In this document: one piece after another, positions 1-4,243 of the stretch | How positions within the stretch are numbered: position 1 is the stretch's first letter | Layout of the letters: each line of letters opens with the position of its first letter | From: Flavobacteriales bacterium | GTDB taxonomy: Bacteria > Bacteroidota > Bacteroidia > Flavobacteriales_D > Sanyastnellaceae | Length of the DNA stretch: 8,812 nt | Direction: 5' to 3' | Assembly (NCBI GenBank): GCA_947457285.1 | Contig: CANGVZ010000063.1 | Span: 1-8,812, forward strand | Notes under the pieces: model-generated | What the model was told of the DNA's origin: nothing | Database searches by the model: none | Seen by the model: only the letters and a program-made list of their open reading frames with translations | Made by a program: the position numbers and the translations under genes

Positions 1-213
1 CGTTTTTTAATTGACACTGTGCCTGGTGGCCGTTTCAAGTCTTTTGAAATATTGGTAAAAGATTCAATGGAACTAAGCAACACCTATTGGGTAAGTTTCT
101 TTGAGGGTGACCGCTTGTGTGATAAAAAATTCGTAGTGCCTCCGAAATTTTTAGCACTTCAGAAAAAGGAATTGATTACTCCTCTGCGAAAGCCAGGGGT
201 GGTGGTGCGATAA
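1..213 (+). CDS. C-terminal fragment of an unrecognised protein (5' end outside the window)
   Basis: The reading frame is open from the first base (CGT TTT TTA ATT GAC) to a TAA at 211-213, giving 70 residues. A GTG at 19-21 could serve as a start, but the frame continues through it to the window edge, so this is most likely the tail of a longer gene. The peptide is soluble-looking, with alternating hydrophobic and polar residues that suggest beta strands, and ends in a basic, proline-containing tail (TPLRKPGVVVR). There is no membrane segment, no cysteine-rich motif and no T9SS sorting signature. I do not recognise the family. It converges with the barrel gene at 295-1110, separated by a strong hairpin. 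That it is coding rests only on the clean frame and plausible composition. Confidence 0.55.
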   Translation, partial: RFLIDTVPGGRFKSFEILVKDSMELSNTYWVSFFEGDRLCDKKFVVPPKFLALQKKELITPLRKPGVVVR

Positions 214-249
214 AAAAAAACGACCACACTTTTACAGTAGTGGTCGTTT
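212..249 (-). terminator. Rho-independent terminator of the outer-membrane barrel gene
   Basis: AAACGACCAC (218-227) pairs with GTGGTCGTTT (240-249), and ACT/AGT (228-230 with 236-238) can extend the stem. Read on the minus strand the hairpin is followed by a run of T's (212-220), the form expected downstream of the gene ending at 295. In the plus direction the same hairpin has only three T's after it, so it would be a weaker stop for the converging left-edge gene. A weaker 6-bp hairpin (259-264 with 276-281), with six T's after it on the minus strand (251-256), may act as an earlier terminator. Confidence 0.85.
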
Positions 250-294
250 GAAAAAAGCCTTCCAATTATTTTGAATGGAAGTTCTTGTGTATGT

Positions 295-1110
295 CTAGAA
301 TGGCAATACGGTAATACCAACAGCTACTGGATAGGCTTCAGGCCCTTTGCCATCGCGGAAAAGTGACGTTAAACCGTAGCTCGCCCAAAGTGTGAGATTG
401 CGGTAACCCACACGCACGGTGGCATCCAGACTTACTGGTGCGAGGTTGAAATCATCCACAACCGTTTCGCGCTGAGTGCGACCATCTACTTCGAACTTCT
501 GCTTGGTGCGGCTGCCAATACGGAGGCCACCAATGACTCCCATGTCTAAGTGAAAATTCTTGTCAGGATTGAGACTTGTATTTAAGGATAAAAGAAGTGG
601 AACTTGAAGAGAGGTCACGCGGAGTTTATTCTTCGAGTAATTAGGAATCGAATCAATTACGCCCCACGTCGAGTCTGAGTTGTTCACGACGCGAACATTA
701 TCCGTGAAGGAATAACTATTCCACGCGATAGCCAAACCAGTGGTAATTCCTACATAGTCTTTAACGATTCGGATTTTCTCCTCTGCCATATTCCATCTCC
801 AACTTAATGAGCGGGCAGGGTCATTGTCCAACCAAGCGTCTTGTCCATCAAAACCTGTTGTGCCTGAGGAATTCATAAGAAAATTAACTCCCAAGTCTAG
901 ACCAGCGAAATAGGTCAATTTTTCTTTACGCTCTTCATCAGTGAGACCCACAGAGCCCTTAACCGAGTCGGAAGGAGAGCGCTCCTTATCCACAATCAGA
1001 ATTTCCATCTCTGGTAAACTGATACGAGTGGTATCTTTTGGTTGTTCTGATTGCGCGGCAACAACTGAGGTGATCAAGAGAGCAGCGAAACTTGTAATAA
1101 ATGTTTTCAT
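295..1110 (-). CDS. Outer-membrane beta-barrel protein, PorT-like
   Basis: This is a predicted 271-residue barrel of the outer membrane. Residues 1-20 form a signal peptide (hydrophobic run, cleavage near VVAA-Q). Residues 21-65 are polar and acidic, probably a periplasmic extension. From about residue 66 there are alternating strands such as YFAGLDLGVNF, YVGITTGLAIAW and LRVTSLQVPLLLSL. The pattern K-LRVTSLQVPLLL and the closing strand ending YPVAVGITVLPF are typical of Bacteroidota PorT-like barrels, and the C-terminal Phe suits insertion by the Bam machinery. The true function (channel, adhesin or secretion accessory) cannot be read from the sequence. The ATG at 1108-1110 is the only start that exposes the signal peptide. 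The gene has its own ECF-type promoter at 1149-1175 and ends before a strong terminator, so it is probably monocistronic. Confidence 0.85.
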   Translation of the reverse strand: MKTFITSFAALLITSVVAAQSEQPKDTTRISLPEMEILIVDKERSPSDSVKGSVGLTDEERKEKLTYFAGLDLGVNFLMNSSGTTGFDGQDAWLDNDPARSLSWRWNMAEEKIRIVKDYVGITTGLAIAWNSYSFTDNVRVVNNSDSTWGVIDSIPNYSKNKLRVTSLQVPLLLSLNTSLNPDKNFHLDMGVIGGLRIGSRTKQKFEVDGRTQRETVVDDFNLAPVSLDATVRVGYRNLTLWASYGLTSLFRDGKGPEAYPVAVGITVLPF

Positions 1111-1148
1111 ATCTGTAGATGTTATGATTGCTTGTTATTTGTCAGTGT

Positions 1149-1175
1149 GACGCCCAGATGTCAGGTTTCGTTACA
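1149..1175 (-). promoter_or_regulatory. ECF-sigma-type promoter of the barrel gene
   Basis: On the minus strand TGTAAC (complement of 1170-1175) lies 17 bases upstream of CGTC (complement of 1149-1152), followed by the tract ACACTGACAAATAACA. TGTAAC plus CGTC at 16-17 bp spacing is the general layout of extracytoplasmic-function sigma-factor promoters. The same elements with matching downstream bases occur at 4087-4112 in front of another envelope gene. The predicted transcription start is near 1141, leaving a leader of about 30 bases before the ATG at 1110. Which sigma factor reads it is not visible in this window. Confidence 0.65.
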
Positions 1176-1232
1176 GCTTATAGTGAAAAAAATTCCGTTT
1201 ATGTGCGTTTTGCTACCATTGGCTCATTTTGT

Positions 1233-1264
1233 GTTGCCCATGTTGCACTAAAAAACCATATTTG
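1233..1264 (+). promoter_or_regulatory. Candidate Bacteroidota-type promoter for the TonB-CTD-like/DUF3592 pair
   Basis: GTTG (1233-1236) is followed after 20 bases by CATATTTG (1257-1264), one mismatch from the Bacteroidota -7 consensus TAnnTTTG. The spacing is close to the usual 19-20 bases. It would start transcription near 1270 and leave a leader of about 60 bases before the ATG at 1329. Short motifs like this arise by chance in AT-rich DNA, so the call is tentative. Confidence 0.3.
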
Positions 1265-1328
1265 CCACTCAGTGAACCGTCCACTACGCATAATCATCAC
1301 TAGTTTTCTTGAAGATCGTTGGTCTTTG

Positions 1329-1652
1329 ATGGTTAATTTATTGCGCGTCAGGCTCTTATCTTCTTTTTTGGCTCTTGCGGTTTTGAGTTCACTCGGCTTT
1401 TTGAGCCTTCCAGTGTTGGCCCAGTCGAATAAAGTAGTTCAGGATGAATCAATTAAACACCTCGAAGGTACGGTGGAGGTGAGTTTTAAAATTGATATGA
1501 CTGGTAAACTAGACATCGTCTCCATCAATGCTACCGACCCCAAACTGGGGGAGTATGTCATTAATAAACTGAAGAAAATTAAGCTGGAAAAAGGAGACCC
1601 TCAAATCGGGCAGGTCATTAAATACAGATTTGTTTTTAAGAAACAGGTATAA
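1329..1652 (+). CDS. Small exported protein with a TonB-C-terminal-domain-like fold
   Basis: The protein has 107 residues. Residues 1-31 form a long signal peptide (basic start NLLRVR, hydrophobic core, cleavage near VLA-Q). The mature part is a single domain: EGTVEVSFKID--G, a helix around residues 70-82, and a final strand YRFVFKK. This strand-turn-strand-helix-strand order resembles the TonB C-terminal domain, but the proline-rich linker is missing. The domain aligns without gaps to the protein at 3665-4033 (20 identities in 64 positions by eye). The start was set at the ATG at 1329 because the open frame upstream to 1128 encodes nothing signal-like and would overlap the divergent promoter at 1149-1175. 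The DUF3592-type gene begins 17 bases downstream, implying co-transcription. The role is unknown; a periplasmic partner-binding function is an inference from the fold. Confidence 0.8.
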   Translation: MVNLLRVRLLSSFLALAVLSSLGFLSLPVLAQSNKVVQDESIKHLEGTVEVSFKIDMTGKLDIVSINATDPKLGEYVINKLKKIKLEKGDPQIGQVIKYRFVFKKQV

Positions 1653-1669
1653 TTTACCAATTTTGCTTC

Positions 1670-2014
1670 ATGGATTTTTTGGAAAATATTGAAATGCCTG
1701 CGTGGCTGTCTTATGGCATTGCCATTACCGTTGTCGTCATTTTCGTGTGGTGGAAATTTAAAAGCTATATTTTGTTTCCATTTCAAAGCAACGAAACTAC
1801 TGGTATCATTACCAATTGGATGGCGATGTCAGAGGGCGGGAAACGCTATTATTATCCCCTTATAGAATTTACCACACTCGATGGTCAGTTGGTGAAGTTC
1901 AGAGCGGAAGAACGCAGTGAAGGTGCACCATTATACGAGCCAGGAACGTCTGTCACCATTAGGTATCATCAAAAAGACCACAAATTTGTTAAGGTGAAAT
2001 ATCCGTCGATTTAA
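1670..2014 (+). CDS. DUF3592-type membrane-anchored protein
   Basis: The protein has 114 residues. An N-terminal membrane helix at about residues 12-29 (LSYGIAITVVVIFVWW) is followed by a basic stop-transfer stretch (KFKSYI), so the C-terminal domain probably faces the cytoplasm or periplasm from a single anchor. Residues 44-112 carry the DUF3592 pattern: a TTGIITNW strand, a short insert with several tyrosines (KRYYYPLIEF), a G-VKFRAEE strand, then the PGTSVTIRYH segment and a closing strand. DUF3592 proteins are widespread and have no established function. The gene follows the TonB-CTD-like gene by only 17 bases, so the two are probably one transcript. No terminator is visible after it, and the next gene has its own promoter starting at 2016. 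Confidence 0.8.
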   Translation: MDFLENIEMPAWLSYGIAITVVVIFVWWKFKSYILFPFQSNETTGIITNWMAMSEGGKRYYYPLIEFTTLDGQLVKFRAEERSEGAPLYEPGTSVTIRYHQKDHKFVKVKYPSI

Positions 2015-2015
2015 T

Positions 2016-2045
2016 TTTGACATTTAGGGAATTATCCTACATTCG
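2016..2045 (+). promoter_or_regulatory. Bacteroidota housekeeping-type promoter of the small lipoprotein gene
   Basis: TTTG at 2016-2019 is followed after 18 bases by TACATTCG at 2038-2045, one mismatch from TAnnTTTG. Both halves and the spacing fit the Bacteroidota primary sigma-factor promoter. Transcription would start near 2050, giving a leader of roughly 28 bases before the ATG at 2079. The -33 element begins two bases after the stop codon of the preceding gene. Confidence 0.6.
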
Positions 2046-2078
2046 TCCCGCTAAACAATTTAATAATTTATATCCAAC

Positions 2079-2426
2079 ATGAAAAAGTCATTTGCTCTTT
2101 TCTTCGCGTCTTGCGGCATTGTTGCCCTTTCATCTTGCGGTGGTGGCTGGACAGAAGAAAACAAAACTTCAATGAAAGAAACTTGCACTTCTCTTCAAGA
2201 GATTGTCTATCCAGATGATGCAAAGGCTATTTGCGACTGTTATGTGGACAAGCTTGTTGCTCAGTACCCAAAGGCTGACATGACTCCAGAACAAACTTCT
2301 GCTGTATTGGACGAGTGCTCTGCTGATGCTAAGAAAAAAGCTGAAGAAGAAGCTGAAAGAAAAATGCAAGAAATGCTCAATAGCATGGATGCTGCAATGG
2401 ACACAACTACAGTGCCTGCTCAGTAA
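2079..2426 (+). CDS. Small cysteine-containing lipoprotein with a charged coiled-coil-like tail
   Basis: The protein has 115 residues. Residues 1-19 are a lipoprotein signal peptide and the lipobox LSSC-G places the lipidated cysteine at Cys20. The mature chain has four more cysteines: Cys36, Cys52 and Cys54 in an ICDCYVDKL motif, and Cys80. Two disulfides or metal ligation are possible. Residues 84-104 are dominated by K, E and A (DAKKKAEEEAERKMQEML), a likely exposed helix or coiled coil. The residues after Cys20 (GGGWTEEN) do not form a clear Bacteroidota surface-export signal, so the protein may stay on the periplasmic side of the outer membrane. Small lipoproteins with a C-x-C-x(2)-D-K-L core occur in Bacteroidota without assigned function. 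It has its own promoter and terminator and is probably a single-gene unit. Confidence 0.85.
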   Translation: MKKSFALFFASCGIVALSSCGGGWTEENKTSMKETCTSLQEIVYPDDAKAICDCYVDKLVAQYPKADMTPEQTSAVLDECSADAKKKAEEEAERKMQEMLNSMDAAMDTTTVPAQ

Positions 2427-2450
2427 TTCTCTCAAAAAAGATTATGATAG

Positions 2451-2481
2451 AAAATGCCTCAGCAATGAGGCATTTTTTTTT
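2451..2481. terminator. Bidirectional intrinsic terminator between the lipoprotein gene and rlmN
   Basis: AAAATGCCTCA (2451-2461) and TGAGGCATTTT (2466-2476) form an 11-bp stem with loop GCAA. On the plus strand T's run on to 2481, a textbook stop for the gene ending at 2426. On the minus strand the stem is followed by few extra T's, so it is a weaker stop for rlmN. The T tract overlaps the start of the first repeat copy at 2478. Confidence 0.9.
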
Positions 2482-2513
2482 AATGTTTGTTAGCCAACTG
2501 GCCACAGGCGGCA
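2478..2513. repeat. Direct repeat, copy A: displaced duplicate of the rlmN 3' end
   Basis: These 36 bases match 2526-2561 at 35 positions, the single difference being G at 2507 against A at 2555; the offset is exactly 48 bases. On the minus strand the copy would read AACGQLANKH followed by a stop, in the same frame as rlmN and 16 codons past it, but the rlmN stop at 2528-2530 precedes it. The copies are separated by 12 unique bases (2514-2525). Each contains the dyad GCCAACTGGC (2493-2502 here). Confidence 0.95.
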
Positions 2514-2525
2514 GGTACTTCTGAG

Positions 2526-2561
2526 TTTTAATGTTTGTTAGCCAACTGGCCACAAGCGGCA
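2526..2561. repeat. Direct repeat, copy B: authentic 3' end of rlmN
   Basis: This copy holds the last ten codons and the stop codon of rlmN plus two bases beyond, including the codon for the second catalytic cysteine (Cys339). It matches 2478-2513 with one mismatch. The sequences next to the two copies differ (TCAATGTC after this copy, GGTACTTC after copy A), so the duplicated unit ends sharply at the GCA. Confidence 0.95.
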
Positions 2562-3568
2562 TCAATGTCTTTTCCGCGACTGCGGCGAACATTCACTACT
2601 AAATTGCGACTTTCCAAAAACTTGGCAAAGGCATCTACGCGCTCGGGTGATGCCTGTTGAAACTCTCCATCATCGATGGGATTGTATTCAATGATATTAA
2701 TCTTTACGGGTAAATTCTTCGAGTAGTTGGCGAGTTCATGCGCGTCTTTGATGGTGTCATTGAAGTCTTTGAATATAATGTATTCAAATGTCACGCGTGT
2801 TCCAGTCTTGTCATAAAAATACTTCAAAGCATCGGCGAGAATCTCGAGGTTATTCGTCTCGTTGATATCCATGATGTGATTGCGCTTTTCATCATTGGCA
2901 GCATGTAGTGACAGAGCCAAGTTGAACTTTACCTGATCGTCTCCGAGCTTTTTGATCATCTTGGCAATGCCCGCCGTGCTCACGGTGATACGCTGAGGCG
3001 ACATACCCAAACCATCAGGTGAAGTAATCTTTTCGATGGAAGTCAGTACATTTTTATAGTTTAAAAGTGGCTCACCCATTCCCATGTAAACGATATTGCT
3101 CAATGGTATTTGGTAGCGATTATTCGCCTCATTTCTCAAAAACACCACTTGATCATAAATTTCACCTGCGGTGAGATTGCGCATCATTTTGAGCCTGCCC
3201 GTAGCACAAAACTTGCATGCCAAGCTGCATCCGACTTGTGAAGAGATGCAGGCTGTCATACGGCTGGTAGTAGGAATGAGAACCCCTTCTACCACTTTAT
3301 CACCTTCTAATTGAAAGGCACATTTTACCGTTTTATCGTTGCTCACCTGGCGATCGAGCAAGTTGATCGTGTGAAGCGTGAAATGCTCGGCAAGTAATTC
3401 CTGAAGGTTTTTTCCAATGTTTGACATTTGGTCAAATGACGTGGCCGATTTCTTCCATAGCCACTCCATCACCTGCTTGGCGCGAAATTTCTTTTCACCA
3501 TGCGATTCCAGAAAGGTGATGAGCTCTTCGAGGGTGAGGGTCCGAATATCTTTTTGTGCAGTCGGCAT
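2528..3568 (-). CDS. rlmN: Dual-specificity RNA methyltransferase RlmN (23S rRNA A2503 / tRNA A37 C2-methyltransferase)
   Basis: This radical-SAM enzyme methylates C2 of A2503 in 23S rRNA and of A37 in some tRNAs. The 346 residues are a normal family length. Residues 6-95 are the N-terminal RNA-binding part (FRAKQVMEWLWKK). The Fe-S cluster motif CSLACKFC supplies Cys114, Cys118 and Cys121. Cys107 (in TACISSQVGC) matches E. coli Cys118, and Cys339 (in DIDAACGQLA) matches Cys355, the two catalytic cysteines. MGMGEPL near residue 165 is the SAM-binding GEP motif, and NIIEYNPIDDGEFQ near 291-304 is characteristic of Bacteroidota RlmN. The start was set at the ATG at 3566-3568, because the upstream in-frame ATG at 3592 would place a perfect -7 element (3577-3584) inside the gene. 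A copy of the gene's 3' end lies just downstream. Confidence 0.97.
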   Translation of the reverse strand: MPTAQKDIRTLTLEELITFLESHGEKKFRAKQVMEWLWKKSATSFDQMSNIGKNLQELLAEHFTLHTINLLDRQVSNDKTVKCAFQLEGDKVVEGVLIPTTSRMTACISSQVGCSLACKFCATGRLKMMRNLTAGEIYDQVVFLRNEANNRYQIPLSNIVYMGMGEPLLNYKNVLTSIEKITSPDGLGMSPQRITVSTAGIAKMIKKLGDDQVKFNLALSLHAANDEKRNHIMDINETNNLEILADALKYFYDKTGTRVTFEYIIFKDFNDTIKDAHELANYSKNLPVKINIIEYNPIDDGEFQQASPERVDAFAKFLESRNLVVNVRRSRGKDIDAACGQLANKH

Positions 3569-3576
3569 ATCGGTTG

Positions 3577-3584
3577 CAAAGATA
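3577..3584 (-). promoter_or_regulatory. -7 element of the rlmN promoter
   Basis: On the minus strand the sequence is TATCTTTG followed by CA, an exact match to the Bacteroidota -7 consensus TAnnTTTG. The same octamer precedes the PfkB-family gene at 8426-8433. No good TTTG lies at the -33 position. The final G of the element is nine bases from the A of the start codon, so the transcript leader would be only a few bases long. The element sits immediately downstream of the preceding gene's terminator. Confidence 0.7.
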
Positions 3585-3590
3585 CTGCAC

Positions 3591-3630
3591 AAATAAGAAA
3601 GCCGCCGGAATCTTTATCCCGACGGCCTTC
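3591..3630 (-). terminator. Terminator of the second TonB-CTD-like gene
   Basis: Read on the minus strand, GAAGGCCGTCGG and CCGGCGGCTTTC form a GC-rich stem of about 12 pairs including G-U wobbles, with a loop around GATAAAGATT. It is followed by TTATTT. It lies about 35 bases past the stop codon at 3665 and directly before the rlmN promoter, so it separates the two transcription units. Confidence 0.85.
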
Positions 3631-3664
3631 AACCTGTTTGTTATGAAAATTACTACTTGCAGCC

Positions 3665-4033
3665 TTATGCGGATTTTTTGAAGGTTAGGCGGTAGCGGAA
3701 TACTTCTCCAATTACCACGCTGTCTTTATCTACCTTCATTTTTCTTACTTGAGATTCAATGAATTTCTTGATAAGCGGATTGTTTGTCTGTATCAATACA
3801 ATGCGAACATCACCTTCTGGATATACTTGCAACATTACATCAGCTGTGCCTTCAATGTTTTCTTTAGTGCTTTGTGGGTAGAAGATGTGCTTGTTTACTT
3901 CTTTGTCCATAGAGCGCTTGAGCTCTGTTTTTCTCTTGTTTTTGTCGCGGTTAACATCTGTGTTGTCTGCGCTGGCTGTGAGGTTCAAAAGAACACTGAA
4001 CAGGATTGATAAAGTGAGTGCAATGCTTTTCAT
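3665..4033 (-). CDS. Small exported protein with a TonB-C-terminal-domain-like fold (paralogue of 1329-1652)
   Basis: The protein has 122 residues. Residues 1-22 are a signal peptide (hydrophobic core, cleavage near ASA-DN). Residues 23-47 are a strongly charged, lysine/arginine-rich linker (NRDKNKRKTELKR). Residues 48-122 are the domain: HIFYPQ, then EGTADVMLQVYPEGDV, PLIKKFIESQVRKMKV and the strand FRYRLTFKK. The YP-G-V-G-V-P-helix order is that of TonB C-terminal domains, yet there is no membrane anchor after cleavage and no proline-rich spacer. It aligns gaplessly over 64 residues with the protein at 1329-1652. The start is the ATG at 4031-4033, since the open frame further upstream covers the promoter at 4087-4112 and the neighbouring terminator. 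The ECF-type promoter suggests stress- or signal-dependent expression. The function is unknown. Confidence 0.82.
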   Translation of the reverse strand: MKSIALTLSILFSVLLNLTASADNTDVNRDKNKRKTELKRSMDKEVNKHIFYPQSTKENIEGTADVMLQVYPEGDVRIVLIQTNNPLIKKFIESQVRKMKVDKDSVVIGEVFRYRLTFKKSA

Positions 4034-4086
4034 GGCGTTTGTTTTTTTATGTTGGTTTTTTTTAAATTCTGTTTGTTTGATAGTAT

Positions 4087-4112
4087 GACGCCACGACTTC
4101 GATTTTGTTACA
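4087..4112 (-). promoter_or_regulatory. ECF-sigma-type promoter of the second TonB-CTD-like gene
   Basis: On the minus strand TGTAAC (complement of 4107-4112) is followed after 16 bases by CGTC (complement of 4087-4090) and the tract ATACTATCAAACAAACAG. It matches the element at 1149-1175 in both boxes, in the AAA shortly after TGTAAC, in the GG just before CGTC and in A-ACT--CAAA--A after it. The predicted start of transcription is near 4079, leaving a leader of about 45 bases rich in A. Confidence 0.65.
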
Positions 4113-4178
4113 CATTTTTTTTCAGAAAAATTTAAATTGATGATTTTAGTGATGAACGGCAATGGAAGTGTATGAATG

Positions 4179-4211
4179 AAAAAGGCCGCTTCGTGTATCA
4201 CGAAACGGCCT
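4179..4211 (-). terminator. Terminator of the large T9SS cargo gene
   Basis: On the minus strand AGGCCGTTTCGTG and CACGAAGCGGCCT form a 13-bp stem with one G-U pair and a three-base loop (4183-4211), followed by five T's (4179-4183) starting at the base of the stem. It lies about 33 bases past the stop codon at 4244 and upstream of the ECF-type promoter of the next gene. Confidence 0.9.
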
Positions 4212-4243
4212 GTTCATCTAGAAAAAAACTATTTGGTCGTGGT

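Noticed and set aside
941..1150. 69-codon plus-strand open frame overlapping the start of the barrel gene
   Set aside because: It is antisense to the signal-peptide region of the barrel gene and runs into its promoter; there is no independent support.
1128..1328. N-terminal extension of the TonB-CTD-like gene to an upstream ATG at 1128
   Set aside because: The extra 67 residues bury the obvious signal peptide that begins at 1329 and would overlap the divergent ECF-type promoter at 1149-1175.
2478..2561. CRISPR array
   Set aside because: There are only two repeat copies with a 12-base spacer, one copy is the end of a housekeeping gene, and no cas-like gene is nearby.
2407..2592. Minus-strand open frame containing a repeated ASWLTNIK peptide
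   Set aside because: The repetition only reflects the duplicated rlmN 3' end read in another frame; the frame overlaps rlmN and the terminator.
3569..3592. Upstream in-frame ATG of rlmN at 3592
   Set aside because: The exact -7 element TATCTTTG lies between it and the ATG at 3568, and homologues start near the KDIRTL segment.
4034..4201. N-terminal extension of the second TonB-CTD-like gene to an ATG at 4201
   Set aside because: It would translate through the terminator of the cargo gene and the ECF-type promoter, and the signal peptide starts cleanly at 4033.
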